From contig VMDB01000192.1 in NCBI GenBank assembly GCA_008081075.1, forward strand, positions 1-46,249: DNA of 46,249 nucleotides, given 5' to 3'. This DNA is from Halieaceae bacterium (GTDB taxonomy: Bacteria; Pseudomonadota; Gammaproteobacteria; Pseudomonadales; Halieaceae). Under the pieces are notes generated by a model. It saw nothing but the letters and a program-made list of their open reading frames with translations, was not told the origin of the DNA and did not search any database. Positions 29,082 to 39,555 of this stretch are shown piece by piece. The position numbers were made by a program, and so were the translations under genes. The first letter of the stretch is position 1, and every line of letters starts with the position of its first letter.

Positions 29082-30185
29082 GTGAGTGTAGAGGTGCTCG
29101 CCGTTAACGATAACTTGCCGATTCGCACCGGCGAGCCGGTGCACTCGGGCAAAGTACGCTCGGTTTACTGGTTAACGCGGGAGGACAGCGCGCGATTAAT
29201 TGCTGAGCGCGGCTACGCCGTGGAAGCCAATGCAAAGTTGGCGGTCATGGTCATCAGCGATCGTATTTCTGCGTTTGATTGTATTTGGCACGGGGAGGGT
29301 GGTCTCGCGGGTGTGCCGGGCAAGGGCGCCGCGCTCAACGCGATCTCTAAATTCTGGTTTGATGAATTCCAGCGTCACGGTCTGGCTCGCAGTCATATTC
29401 TTGAGGTTCCCCATCCGCTTGTTTGGATTGTTCAGCGGGCCGAGCCTGTGATGATCGAGGCTATTGCACGCCGCTATATCACCGGTTCAATGTGGCGGGC
29501 ATATGAGCGGGGCGAGCGGATGTTCTGCGGTATTGAATTGCCCGATCACCTTGAGCGGGACCAGGCGTTGGATGAGACCTTGGTGACACCCTCGACCAAA
29601 GGTGTATTGACGGGGTTGGCGGGTATTCCGGAGACAGACGACACCAATGTGTCGAAGGCGCAACTAGAACAGCATTGGCAGGCATTTGGCTTCCGCTGCC
29701 CGCAGGATATTGATCGGTATGAATCTTTACTGAAGGCGGGCGTGGACCTGATCGCTCGTCACCTTGCGCCGCTAGATCTGATGTTGGTTGATACCAAATT
29801 CGAATTTGGTTACGCACGTGATGCCGAAGGTCGCGACGCGTTGATCTACATGGACGAGGTGGGTACGCCGGACTCCTCCCGTATTTGGGATGCTGCGGCT
29901 TTTCGAAATGGACAGGTGGTAGAGCATAGTAAGGAGGCCTTTCGCCAATCGTTGCTGAGCCACGTCCCTGACCGAGACTTACTGTTGGACTATCGGCGAT
30001 TTGATGAGCGCAAAAAATTTGCAGGCTCGCACGCATTGCCGGCTCATTTTCTATATTCCCTCTCCGACACCTATCTATCGGTCGCAGAGCGAATTACCGG
30101 CCAATCCCTCGCAGCGCCAGAGCGACCCGTGGAGAGTATGATGCAGGTGCTGAGCGAGGAATTCGGCCTCGTCGACGCGGCGTGA
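29082..30185 (+). CDS. purC: Phosphoribosylaminoimidazolesuccinocarboxamide synthase, long form
   Basis: [65 protein letters not shown]; likely GTG start at 29082 after AGGA. Confidence 0.95.
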   Translation: MSVEVLAVNDNLPIRTGEPVHSGKVRSVYWLTREDSARLIAERGYAVEANAKLAVMVISDRISAFDCIWHGEGGLAGVPGKGAALNAISKFWFDEFQRHGLARSHILEVPHPLVWIVQRAEPVMIEAIARRYITGSMWRAYERGERMFCGIELPDHLERDQALDETLVTPSTKGVLTGLAGIPETDDTNVSKAQLEQHWQAFGFRCPQDIDRYESLLKAGVDLIARHLAPLDLMLVDTKFEFGYARDAEGRDALIYMDEVGTPDSSRIWDAAAFRNGQVVEHSKEAFRQSLLSHVPDRDLLLDYRRFDERKKFAGSHALPAHFLYSLSDTYLSVAERITGQSLAAPERPVESMMQVLSEEFGLVDAA

Positions 30186-30225
30186 TAACAGCTAACAACC
30201 GGTTAAGTGCCGTAAAGGAGTGCGC

Positions 30226-30624
30226 ATGTCCCTATTTACCCTAAGTGATACGTTGTCGGTCTCGGCGCAAATAACCGTGGAGGATGTTTCCAGACTGCGC
30301 GAGCAGGGCTTCACGGTGATTGTATGCAATCGTCCGGACGGAGAGGCGCCTGATCAGCCAACAATGGATGACATTGAGGCGGCCTGTGTTGCGGCGGGAA
30401 TGCTCTTTATCCGCTACCCGGTCAACGCGATGGATTTTCCGGGGCCCGACCTGCCGGGGTTGGGGACTTTATTTGACGACCCTGCGCAACGCGTGTTGGC
30501 GTATTGTCGGACGGGAACCCGTTGCGCCAATTTGTGGATTGCCTCGCGAGACGAAGCGGGCCTGTCTGACGCGGTCGCGCTATCCAGAGGCATCGGATTT
30601 GATCTCAGTATGGCGCTGCGGTGA
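30226..30624 (+). CDS. TIGR01244/DUF442-type sulfurtransferase-phosphatase-like protein
   Basis: ~132 aa; QITVEDVSRLREQGFTVIVCNRPDGE, YCRTGTRC active-site loop. Confidence 0.88.
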   Translation: MSLFTLSDTLSVSAQITVEDVSRLREQGFTVIVCNRPDGEAPDQPTMDDIEAACVAAGMLFIRYPVNAMDFPGPDLPGLGTLFDDPAQRVLAYCRTGTRCANLWIASRDEAGLSDAVALSRGIGFDLSMALR

Positions 30625-30743
30625 GGCGCCTTGGGTCAGATCAGGGCGAACCAGCGTCTAGCGAGGGATGTCCCTCTTAATCTGAAGCCTGTTGCCGCGG
30701 TTCCGCCGAGTACCACGCTATTACCCAATGAGGCGAAGGCTGC

Positions 30744-31265
30744 CTATTGCAGGTTGGACAGCAGAGTTGCCAGCGCGACTGACTCGGGCTCGCTGGTCTC
30801 CTTCGACTCTAGCGTTTCGCAGTCGGGTAGTGCGGAGGTGGCCGACAGGTGCTCCGGGTGGTGCGCCTCTGCAATGGTTGCATAAGGTCTGACTGATCCA
30901 GTGTCTATCCCGATGTCGAGACGATACAGCCTGATCAACAGTCCAGTGCCTGATTTCACGGTGCCGGCGCTGAGTCTCTCAAAGCCCTCGCCGCTTAGCG
31001 TAGTGGCCTCGAGCAATGGCTGTCGCTGGATGACCAGTCCCGCTTCCGACAAAGTACTGCCAATGCTGTGGCCCTGCCGAATCAGTTGATCAGCGGGGAG
31101 TGCCGCCTCAGGTGTGGGCTGACAAAAGTAAGTTACCGCCAAGGTACGGCAGACCATTGCACCGTTGTGCTCGCTGCACAAGCTGGCGACCCGATGGGCC
31201 TCGTCTTGCGTGAGCACCACGACGTGATAGCTGCCGAATCGATTTTTAATGTCTTCGCTGTTCAC
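30744..31265 (-). CDS. Hypothetical protein
   Basis: 173 aa ORF filling a gap between flanking genes; no family recognised. Confidence 0.6.
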   Translation of the reverse strand: MNSEDIKNRFGSYHVVVLTQDEAHRVASLCSEHNGAMVCRTLAVTYFCQPTPEAALPADQLIRQGHSIGSTLSEAGLVIQRQPLLEATTLSGEGFERLSAGTVKSGTGLLIRLYRLDIGIDTGSVRPYATIAEAHHPEHLSATSALPDCETLESKETSEPESVALATLLSNLQ

Positions 31266-31433
31266 GTGATGCTGTTCCAGTAAGGGACTCGCTCGTAAAT
31301 ATCCGCAATGGGCCGAACCTACCGGGCGCGGGCGCGGGGAGCCTAACGCGACTGAGTTGACGCTGCAATGCGTGCGCTTGGGTGTGCGGGATTCTGGGGT
31401 ATGATCTCTGACCGTCCGATGAAGGAGAGGATT

Positions 31434-32762
31434 ATGCGTGTCTTTGCACAGATGTTAAAAGCCTGGCCATTCGTTTTCGCGATGTTACTCCCGAATGCCC
31501 TGATGGCTGAGTCGGTACGCGACGATGTAGACGCGCTCTACCAATCAAAGCTCAAAGACCTTTTTCTGTATTTTCATCAGAACCCCGAGCTGTCGACCAT
31601 GGAGCAGCAAACTGCGGCGCGTTTGGCTGATGAGCTGGAGCAGCTCGGCTATCGCGTGGAGAGGAATGTTGGTGGCACAGGCATCGTCGCCTTGCTGGAA
31701 AACGGTGAGGGTCCGCTGGTGATGTTTCGGGCCGATATGGATGGGCTTCCTGTTGAAGAGAAGTCAGGTCTTCCCTATGCCTCTCGTGCCCGTCAGGTAG
31801 ACCCCAATGGCAATGAGGTCTTTGTGATGCACGCCTGCGGTCACGATGTGCACATTACCAGCCTCGTGGGTACTGCGCAGATGATGGCTGAGAAACGGGA
31901 TCAGTGGAGTGGTACCCTGATGTTGATTGGTCAGCCTGCAGAGGAGCGCGTGTTGGGGGCCGCAGCGATGCGAGCGGACAACCTGTGGGATCGGTTCGGT
32001 CAGCCCGATTATGCGATGGCGTTTCACGTCACCTCGACTTTACCCACGGGTATCTTAGGTGCGTCGACCGAGTCTCCCTATTCAGGTGCTGACACGGTGG
32101 ACATTTACATCACCGGGGTGGGTGCACATGGTGCTTCACCGCACCGCGGCATTGACCCGATTGTGCTCGGCTCGCAAATTGTCCTCGGGCTCCAGACTAT
32201 TGTCAGCCGAACGCTGCCGCCGCGGCGTCCCGGCGTCATTACAGTTGGCGCATTTCACAGTGGTACCAAGCACAACATCATTTCTGATGCCGCTCACCTG
32301 CAGTTAACGGTGCGCAGCGAGTCAGTCGAGGATCGCGCCTTGCTGTTGGATGGTATTCGACGTGTTGCCGAAAATATGGGCCGCGTTGCGGGGCTGCCGG
32401 AGGACCAGTTGCCCAGGGTCGTTGTATCGGAGGAGAGCGTCCCACCCACATTGAATGATCGTGCATTAACCGAGCGCATTATGGGTGTTTGGAGTGAGCA
32501 CTTTGGCGAGGGGGTGTTTTTCTCGGGCGAGCGTCTGGGCATGGGCGCGGAGGATTTTCCGGTGTTCACGGTAAACCCCTATATCCCGAGCCTGTACTTT
32601 GCCGTTGGTGGCACGCCACCCGAAGATTTCGCGCGGGAGAAGGCCGGTGGTGAGCCGGTTCCCTCTCACCACTCGCCCCTATTCAAGATCGAGCCAGAGC
32701 CCGCTGTATCTCTCGGTGTTGAGGCGTCAGTCACCGCACTACTCGAATTACTGGCCCAGTGA
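31434..32762 (+). CDS. M20-family amidohydrolase/peptidase, exported
   Basis: Signal peptide MRVFAQMLKAWPFVFAMLLPNALMA; HQNPELSTME, FRADMDGLPV, HACGHDVH, MGAEDFPVF. Confidence 0.93.
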   Translation: MRVFAQMLKAWPFVFAMLLPNALMAESVRDDVDALYQSKLKDLFLYFHQNPELSTMEQQTAARLADELEQLGYRVERNVGGTGIVALLENGEGPLVMFRADMDGLPVEEKSGLPYASRARQVDPNGNEVFVMHACGHDVHITSLVGTAQMMAEKRDQWSGTLMLIGQPAEERVLGAAAMRADNLWDRFGQPDYAMAFHVTSTLPTGILGASTESPYSGADTVDIYITGVGAHGASPHRGIDPIVLGSQIVLGLQTIVSRTLPPRRPGVITVGAFHSGTKHNIISDAAHLQLTVRSESVEDRALLLDGIRRVAENMGRVAGLPEDQLPRVVVSEESVPPTLNDRALTERIMGVWSEHFGEGVFFSGERLGMGAEDFPVFTVNPYIPSLYFAVGGTPPEDFAREKAGGEPVPSHHSPLFKIEPEPAVSLGVEASVTALLELLAQ

Positions 32763-33433
32763 GTGCGTCGCCATCGGCGATGAGCGACACCGAGTATCCC
32801 ATTTGGGATCACTTTGTGCGTCTGGCACATTGGTACCTACCGGTGGCCCTCGGTGTGATGTGGTGGAGTGGTGATCAAGGCAGGATGGAGATTCATCAGT
32901 GGGTCGGATCGAGTGTCCTGTGTGTGGTTGCGGCGAGGGTTATCTGGGGATTCGTTGGTAGCCAGCCGGCGCGCTTAACGTCTTTTCTCGTCTCACCCGC
33001 TAAGGCGTGGCGCTATCTTCGCCACGGTGGACGCTACGCCGGTCATAATCCATTGGGTGGTTGGTCGGTGCTCGCCATGTGGGTGCTATTACTATTGCAA
33101 GGCGGCTCCGGGTTGTTCAGCCGCGATGACGTGCTCTTTGAGGGACCATTTGCTTACTGGGCAGGCGAGCGCTCGGGTACCCTGACCGAGTGGCACTTGA
33201 TTAACTGGCAGCTGCTGCAAGCGCTGGTTGCACTGCATTTGCTGGCGGTTGCTTGGTATCAATGGCGACGGCGTCAACCCCTGATTCAGGCGATGTGGCG
33301 AGGTAAAGCCGAGTATAAGGTGGCGGCCGCGCCCCCAAAGCCAATGTGGGTGGCGCTACTGATCATGGTGGTATTAGCGCTCGGTCTTTGGGGGCTGATT
33401 GCGCTGGCGCCGCAAGCCCCCAGTTACTACTAG
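32759..33433 (+). CDS. Cytochrome b561-type membrane protein
   Basis: WDHFVRLAHWYLPVALGVMWWSG, EIHQWVGSSVL, 4 TM segments with spaced His. Confidence 0.88.
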   Translation: MSASPSAMSDTEYPIWDHFVRLAHWYLPVALGVMWWSGDQGRMEIHQWVGSSVLCVVAARVIWGFVGSQPARLTSFLVSPAKAWRYLRHGGRYAGHNPLGGWSVLAMWVLLLLQGGSGLFSRDDVLFEGPFAYWAGERSGTLTEWHLINWQLLQALVALHLLAVAWYQWRRRQPLIQAMWRGKAEYKVAAAPPKPMWVALLIMVVLALGLWGLIALAPQAPSYY

Positions 33434-33466
33434 ATTATTGGATAACCCGCGCCCGCTGCGGTGCGG

Positions 33467-33934
33467 TTAATACAAATAGTCTTTTGCCTTGTACTCGTCG
33501 TGACAGGCCTTGCAGGTGCCGCCTGTGGCAACAAATTGTTTACGACTCGCGGCGGAATCGCCCTGGGCGGCGGTTTCAGCTAGCTGGGCCGCTGCGGCAC
33601 GAAAATCATCCAGCTTGCTTTGGAAATCGTCCATATTTGACCAAATCTCGGGTTTGGCGCGCGTCGTTCCGGTTTCGCTGCCCGGCGCGAAGCCTCGCTC
33701 GACGCCAAACTGTGCGGCGTGATGAAGGTCATTTGCCCAGCTCGTGAAGCGCGCGTCGTCCCATTCAATCTTGCCCTTGACCATGTCGCCCATAGGGGCA
33801 AAGGTCATTCCTAATAGCGCAAAATAAGATTGTCGTAGCGACTGAAATGGCTCAGTCTGCTCGATGTGGGCCATGGACGGCGCTGATAGCCAGATCAGGC
33901 CCGTCAGGGCGCCCGCGAGAGTCATTTTTTTCAT
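33467..33934 (-). CDS. Cytochrome c' (class II cytochrome c)
   Basis: 155 aa with signal peptide; C-terminal heme site CKACHDEYKAKDY. Confidence 0.9.
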   Translation of the reverse strand: MKKMTLAGALTGLIWLSAPSMAHIEQTEPFQSLRQSYFALLGMTFAPMGDMVKGKIEWDDARFTSWANDLHHAAQFGVERGFAPGSETGTTRAKPEIWSNMDDFQSKLDDFRAAAAQLAETAAQGDSAASRKQFVATGGTCKACHDEYKAKDYLY

Positions 33935-33961
33935 TTAGCTACTCCTTGTCTTTGAATCACG

Positions 33962-33973
33962 TGCGAATTCGCA
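33962..33973. promoter_or_regulatory. Perfect palindrome in divergent intergenic region
   Basis: TGCGAATTCGCA, 12 bp. Confidence 0.3.
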
Positions 33974-34062
33974 GTGCGTTGTCGTGACGAATTGCCTACC
34001 CGATTTGGGGAGTGTGCCTTATGTCTGTCGGGTTTACACTGCTTCCAATCAAAGGAGAACCC

Positions 34063-35379
34063 ATGTCACAGCATCTCCCCCTCGACGCCTATTGGATGCC
34101 TTATACCGGCAACCGACAGTTCAAGCGTGATCCCCGCATCATCGTAGCGGCAAAGGATGTGTGGTTTACGGATGATCAGGGCAGACGGATTCTCGATGGT
34201 CACTCCGGTTTGTGGACATCGGGTTTGGGGCACGGTCACCCAGAAGTGTCGAAAGCCGTGGCTGAGCAAATCGAGGCGCTGGATTTTTGCCCGCCGTTCC
34301 AGTTTGGGCATCCGACTGCGTTTCAGTTGGCCGACAAGTTGCGGCACCTGATGCCGGGTGCACTGGATTATGTGTTCTTCACTAATTCCGGCTCCGAGTC
34401 TGCCGATACGTCTTTAAAAATGGCCCGCGCCTACTGGCGTCTCAAGGGTCAACCTTCAAAAACACGTTTCATCGGTCGTCAAAAAGGCTATCACGGCGTG
34501 AATTACGGTGGCACGGCTGTCGGTGGTATCGGTGCTAACCGCAAGCCCTTTGGCCCGTCGCTGGAAGTCGATCACCTGCGGCATACCCTGTTAGCCGAGA
34601 ACGCCTTTTGTCGAGGCATGCCCTCATCTGGGGCGCATTTGGCCGACGAACTGGCGGAGCTCATTGCCTTGCATGATGCCTCTACGATTGCTGCTGTCAT
34701 CGTGGAGCCCATGGCCGGCTCAGCCGGCGTCATACCGCCGCCCGTCGGCTACCTGCAGCGATTGCGGGATTTGTGCGACGCCAACGATATATTGCTGATT
34801 TTTGACGAGGTGATCACCGGCCTTGGTCGCTGCGGCGCCAATACAGGCGCAGAAGCATTCGGTGTGACCCCCGACATTTTGAACCTCGCCAAGCAAATTA
34901 CCAATGGTGCTATCCCCATGGGTGCTGTAGTGGCGACCCGGGAGATCTATGAGACTTTTATGGCCAACGGTGGACCCGACTATGCGCTGGAGTTCGCCCA
35001 CGGGTATACCTACTCGGGGCATCCGGTCGCCTGTGCCGCAGGACTGGCCGCGCTCGAGGTGCTGACGCGGGACAATCTGCCCGCGCGTGTGGCGACAGAA
35101 GCCCCCTATTGGGAGGCATTGCTCCACGACAGCGTTGCCGATAAACCCCATGTTGCCGATGTCAGGAATTTCGGATTTGCGGGGGCGTTGACCCTCGAGG
35201 CGTACCCGGGCGAGCCGATGCGAAGACCTTTTGAAATCGCCATGCGAATGTGGGAGAAGGGGTTTCTCGTGCGTTATGGTGGAGACACTATTCAGCTCGC
35301 GCCTCACTTTGTCATGCAGCGAGAGCAAATGTCTTCGCTGGTGGGTGCGCTTGCCGAGACGCTGACCGAGCTGGCCTGA
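34063..35379 (+). CDS. Class III aminotransferase (omega-amino acid:pyruvate transaminase type)
   Basis: FFTNSGSESADTSLKMARAYWRLKGQ, LLIFDEVITGLGR, LNLAKQITNGAIPMGAV (PLP Lys); start after AAAGGAGAA. Confidence 0.93.
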   Translation: MSQHLPLDAYWMPYTGNRQFKRDPRIIVAAKDVWFTDDQGRRILDGHSGLWTSGLGHGHPEVSKAVAEQIEALDFCPPFQFGHPTAFQLADKLRHLMPGALDYVFFTNSGSESADTSLKMARAYWRLKGQPSKTRFIGRQKGYHGVNYGGTAVGGIGANRKPFGPSLEVDHLRHTLLAENAFCRGMPSSGAHLADELAELIALHDASTIAAVIVEPMAGSAGVIPPPVGYLQRLRDLCDANDILLIFDEVITGLGRCGANTGAEAFGVTPDILNLAKQITNGAIPMGAVVATREIYETFMANGGPDYALEFAHGYTYSGHPVACAAGLAALEVLTRDNLPARVATEAPYWEALLHDSVADKPHVADVRNFGFAGALTLEAYPGEPMRRPFEIAMRMWEKGFLVRYGGDTIQLAPHFVMQREQMSSLVGALAETLTELA

Positions 35380-35450
35380 TCTCGATTTTAGACTGGGGTC
35401 CCGCCGCCCGGCGCCGGTTTGGCCAGCACCGCCCGGGAAGGTTCGCGGGA

Positions 35451-37340
35451 CTACTGCGTCAGTGAGGCCGCGGACCGGTTCTCGTCCAATTGCTGTGCTA
35501 ACCACTGGTCCATGCGGACCTCGAGTACATCGAGCGGGGTCGCGCCAGCTCCCAGAAGCTGATCGTGAAAAGCACGAATATCAAATGCCTCGCCCAATGC
35601 AGTCTCTGCCTCCTGCCTCAGCTGTAGCATCTTTAACTGACCGATCTTGTAGGCCAGCGCCTGCCCGGGCCAGCCAATGTAGCGATCGATCTCATTGACG
35701 ATGTCTGCCTCGGTTTTGGCGGCGTTGTCGAGAAAATAGTCGATGGCGCGCTGTCGGCTCCAGCCGAAGTAATGCATCCCCGTATCGACAACGAGTCGCA
35801 CTGCGCGCCACATGTCGTAGACCAACTGCCCGTAGCGCGAGTAGGGATCAGTATAGAGCCCCATGTCATAGCCCAGGCGCTCTGAATACAGTCCCCAGCC
35901 CTCGATAAAAGCCGTAAATCCGCTGTTGCGTCGAAATTCGGGGAGACCGGTTAGTTCCTGGGCAAGGGCTATTTGCAAGTGATGCCCGGGTACGCTCTCG
36001 TGGACACTCAATACCTCCATTTCAAACTTGGGACGCACTTCGGGTTGATAAAGGTTGACGTAGTACCAACCCGGACGACTGCCGTCTGCTGCGGGGCGCA
36101 TGTAATAGGCGGTAGTGGTGTCCGGCGCCTCTTCCTCAGGTATGGGGCGCACACCATAGGGCGCACGGGGGAGTTTTCCGAATAATTTCACCAAACCCGG
36201 ATCGAGGCGTTTGGAGACGGCTTGATAGCCCTCCAGCAGCGCCTCGGCGCTATCGTAGTAAAACTGGGGATCGGTGCGTAAAAAGGCGTTGAATGCGGCG
36301 ATATCGCCCTCGAATCCCACCTCTTTAATGACGGCGTGCATCTCTGCACGGATCCGCGCAACCTCGCCCAGACCGATCTCATGGATTTCGTCGGGGGTCA
36401 AATCAGTGGTGGTGTAGTGTCTCGCCAGCCGGGCATATAGCTGTTTTCCTCCCGAGAGCGAACCGATGCCGGGAGCGCGGGCTGCCGGCAGGTAGTCGGT
36501 CTTCAAAAAATCCAGAAGTGACGCAAACGCAGGATTGATTTGCGCTGATATGACTTGTTCTGCCTCTTTTCTCAGACGCGCTTGTTCCTCAGGGCTCAAG
36601 GCGGCGGGCATGTTTCGGAACGCCTTGTAGAAAGGGCTGTCCGTGGCATCCCCCTCGAGCAGGTTCTCGATCTGGCCGGGAACCCTCGACATAACAATCT
36701 GCGCCTGTACCCGATTTTCTGAGATACCCTGTTGGAGTAGTTGCTGGTACTGCAATAGCTGCTCCGGCATGGCGCGCAGTCTTGCGAGCCAGTCCTCGTA
36801 GTCTGCGCTGGTGGCCATCGGCAGCCTTTCGATCATGCTGTGCCGATGTTGTGGCCCCGATCGCATGTCCAATGCAATCAGGTGTAAACCGTCTTCGTAC
36901 TCGGTGCGATTGTCGCGCAGCAAGCGCAGTAACATGGATCGATTGACCTGGCTTGAGGCCGACAGCGTCGCGGGCTCGATTTGCTCGAGCTGCTGAACAA
37001 ACTGACCTTCCTGCTCGTACCGTGCGGTGAAAGCCTCGGGGCTCCTATCAGTCCACAGGTGATTACCCGAGCGATCGCCGTAGTCCAGCCTCATCTCCGG
37101 ATATTGGGACAGTGTCCATTGCCAATGCGTGTCGATAACCTGGTCGAGCGTGGCCTCGGCGGTGGTCTCGTCAGATGCGGTAGCGGGGTGACAACACAGC
37201 AGGAGTGCCAGACCGATCGCGGGCAGAGACCACGCTCTCGTGAACGTTGCACGCCCACTTACAGGCACAGGAGCCAATCCGCGGACCGGCGTGGGAGGTT
37301 TTTGGTTGGCGATTGATGTCACTGTGCGTGTGCTCCGCAA
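35451..37340 (-). CDS. DUF885 family protein (putative metallopeptidase), exported
   Basis: 629 aa; VLSVHESVPGHHLQIALAQEL, FIEGWGLYSERLGYDMGLY; hydrophobic N-terminal segment. Confidence 0.9.
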   Translation of the reverse strand: MRSTRTVTSIANQKPPTPVRGLAPVPVSGRATFTRAWSLPAIGLALLLCCHPATASDETTAEATLDQVIDTHWQWTLSQYPEMRLDYGDRSGNHLWTDRSPEAFTARYEQEGQFVQQLEQIEPATLSASSQVNRSMLLRLLRDNRTEYEDGLHLIALDMRSGPQHRHSMIERLPMATSADYEDWLARLRAMPEQLLQYQQLLQQGISENRVQAQIVMSRVPGQIENLLEGDATDSPFYKAFRNMPAALSPEEQARLRKEAEQVISAQINPAFASLLDFLKTDYLPAARAPGIGSLSGGKQLYARLARHYTTTDLTPDEIHEIGLGEVARIRAEMHAVIKEVGFEGDIAAFNAFLRTDPQFYYDSAEALLEGYQAVSKRLDPGLVKLFGKLPRAPYGVRPIPEEEAPDTTTAYYMRPAADGSRPGWYYVNLYQPEVRPKFEMEVLSVHESVPGHHLQIALAQELTGLPEFRRNSGFTAFIEGWGLYSERLGYDMGLYTDPYSRYGQLVYDMWRAVRLVVDTGMHYFGWSRQRAIDYFLDNAAKTEADIVNEIDRYIGWPGQALAYKIGQLKMLQLRQEAETALGEAFDIRAFHDQLLGAGATPLDVLEVRMDQWLAQQLDENRSAASLTQ

Positions 37341-37355
37341 CGGGTTTTTGTTAGA

Positions 37356-38585
37356 TCAGCGTCCCAGCAGTGAACGCGCGATCAGTTCGCGCATGATTTC
37401 TGAGGAGCCGCCGTAGATGGTTTGGATTCTGGCGTCCACATAGAAACGCGATATGGGGTACTCGGCGGTGTACCCGTATCCGCCAAAGAGCTGCAGGCAT
37501 TGGTCCGCCACGCGACACTGCATCTCGCAGCTGGCCAACTTGAGCATGGCAGCGGTATCCGATGTCAGGGTGCCAAGCGCGTATTGTTGCGCGCACTGCT
37601 CATAAAATGCGCGGTTGATGGCGATGTCAGTCTTGACCTCGGCCAGCTTGAAGCGCGTGTTCTGAAACTGACCAATCTTTTGCCCGAAAGCCTGTCTTTC
37701 CTGCACATATTCTACGGTGATTTTCAGCGCACCTTCCGACGCGGCGACCGCTTGCGCGGCGATACCCAGGCGTTCCCGAGGTAACTCCTCCATCATGATG
37801 ACGAAGCCTCGATTTTCCTCTCCTAACAGCGCGCTTGCCGGCAATCGAACGTCGTTGAAAAACAGGAGTGCCGTATCCGAGGTGTGCTGCCCGATCTTGT
37901 CTATTTTTTTCGATTTTTCGAAACCCGGACTGTGGGCGTCCACCAGAAATAGTGAGGTGCCCTTGGCACCTTTTCCTGGGTCGGTAATCGCGGCGACGAT
38001 CACCAAGTCAGCGTGGATGCCATTGGTAATGAAGATTTTTGAGCCGTTTAACACCCACTCGTCGCCCTCTCGGACGGCGTTGGTCCGGATCCCCTGAACG
38101 TCTGAGCCGGCGCCGGGTTCGGTCATGGCGAGTGCCCCGACAACCTCTCCCTTAGCCATTTTGGGCAGCCACTGTGCTTTTTGCTCTTCGCTACCGTGGC
38201 GACTGATATAGGGCGCAATGATATTGTTATGAATGCCGTAGCTTGAGGCAAAGCCGCCAAAACCCATTTCGGACAACTCTTCGATCATCGCCAGAGTCAC
38301 GTGGGGTGAAGTGCCCGCGCCACCGTATTGCTCTTCCATATCTGGACACAGCAGACCCGCGTCCCCGAGGCGATTCCAGAGAGACCTAGGTACCATGCGC
38401 TGGGCTTCCCATTCTTCATAATGCGGCGAGATTTCTTGTTCAAAGGCGCGCCGCGCCATATCTCGGAATAGGGTGAGTTCGTCCAGATCGATGGCTTGAT
38501 TCATGGGGGTCCTCTGCGTAATTTGGGTCGGCTGAGTGGGAAAGGGTGGGCCGAAAGTATACAGTGCTGCCCGGCGAGGTGACAC
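37356..38585 (-). CDS. Acyl-CoA dehydrogenase
   Basis: AMTEPGAGSDVQGI, YVQERQAFGQKIGQFQN, LQLFGGYGYTAEYPISRFYVDARIQTIYGGSSEIM; true start probably near MNQAIDLDEL (38504). Confidence 0.96.
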   Translation of the reverse strand: MSPRRAALYTFGPPFPTQPTQITQRTPMNQAIDLDELTLFRDMARRAFEQEISPHYEEWEAQRMVPRSLWNRLGDAGLLCPDMEEQYGGAGTSPHVTLAMIEELSEMGFGGFASSYGIHNNIIAPYISRHGSEEQKAQWLPKMAKGEVVGALAMTEPGAGSDVQGIRTNAVREGDEWVLNGSKIFITNGIHADLVIVAAITDPGKGAKGTSLFLVDAHSPGFEKSKKIDKIGQHTSDTALLFFNDVRLPASALLGEENRGFVIMMEELPRERLGIAAQAVAASEGALKITVEYVQERQAFGQKIGQFQNTRFKLAEVKTDIAINRAFYEQCAQQYALGTLTSDTAAMLKLASCEMQCRVADQCLQLFGGYGYTAEYPISRFYVDARIQTIYGGSSEIMRELIARSLLGR

Positions 38586-38609
38586 GAGTAAGCCGGCAAG
38601 GAAAGGTCG

Positions 38610-39509
38610 ATGTCGATTAAAGGTGATGACAGGCTGGCGCGGTCCGCGCGGGGAGACGCGGGGGCATTATTGACGGCGCTTGAGCCGTTTCTGCCTGAGG
38701 CTGACGCCGCAGGCGCGATTGCACAATTCGAGCGCGAGGGGTTTTGCGTCCTTCCTGAGGTGCTCGACGCCGGTGCAGTCGATCGATACAGAGAAGCTCT
38801 GAAGCCTTGGGTGGACGCGGGTCCCCGGGGGCGCAATGTCTTCGAGGGAACGCGGACTCACCGCATATATGCCATGTTGGCCAAAGATCCGATTTTCTGC
38901 GAGCTGGTGGCCCATCCAGTAGCCCTTGCATGGGCGGAGCATTACTTGGGCGCTAGTTGTCTGTTGTCAGCCTGCTTGGCGATCTGTCTTGGACCCGGGG
39001 AGACACCCCAGCCCTGGCACACGGACGACGGGCATACCACCTTGGCGGCGCCCCATGAGTTGTTGGGTGTTTCGACATTTTGGGCGCTGGACGACACCAC
39101 TGCGGAGAACGGCGCTACCGAAGTGCTGCCAAGGAGTCACCTGTGGGCGGGGGCCGATTTCCCCGGTGCCCTTACCGATCAGGATTTTGCTACCGTCAGC
39201 GATGTAGATGCTGATCAGGGCGCCCACCCGGACGCGATCAAGGTCACGATGCCCGCGGGGTCTCTGATGATCGCCAGAGGCGACCTTTGGCATCGCGGCG
39301 GCGCGAATCGCACAGAGAGGGCGCGATGGCTCGTGACACCTCAGTATTGTGCTGGCTGGCTGAGACCTCTGGAGACAATGCTCCTGTCGGTGCCACCCGA
39401 CAAGGCCAGAGCGTTACCGCAACGGGTCAGAGAGTTGCTTGGGTACTCCATTCATCCGCCGTTTATGGGGTATTCTGATGGTATGCATCCGGAGCGGGCG
39501 TTAACGTAA
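38610..39509 (+). CDS. Phytanoyl-CoA dioxygenase (PhyH) family Fe(II)/2-oxoglutarate oxygenase
   Basis: 299 aa; QPWHTDDGH (HxD), STFWALDDTTAENGATEVLPRSH, DLWHRGGANRTERARW. Confidence 0.92.
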   Translation: MSIKGDDRLARSARGDAGALLTALEPFLPEADAAGAIAQFEREGFCVLPEVLDAGAVDRYREALKPWVDAGPRGRNVFEGTRTHRIYAMLAKDPIFCELVAHPVALAWAEHYLGASCLLSACLAICLGPGETPQPWHTDDGHTTLAAPHELLGVSTFWALDDTTAENGATEVLPRSHLWAGADFPGALTDQDFATVSDVDADQGAHPDAIKVTMPAGSLMIARGDLWHRGGANRTERARWLVTPQYCAGWLRPLETMLLSVPPDKARALPQRVRELLGYSIHPPFMGYSDGMHPERALT

Positions 39510-39555
39510 ACTCCCGTTCGGTTTCACATTTCGAAGCGAAGATAGCGAGGTCATC

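Noticed and set aside
34720-35505. 261-aa antisense ORF over the first aminotransferase
   Set aside because: Overlaps clear + strand CDS; no recognisable domain.
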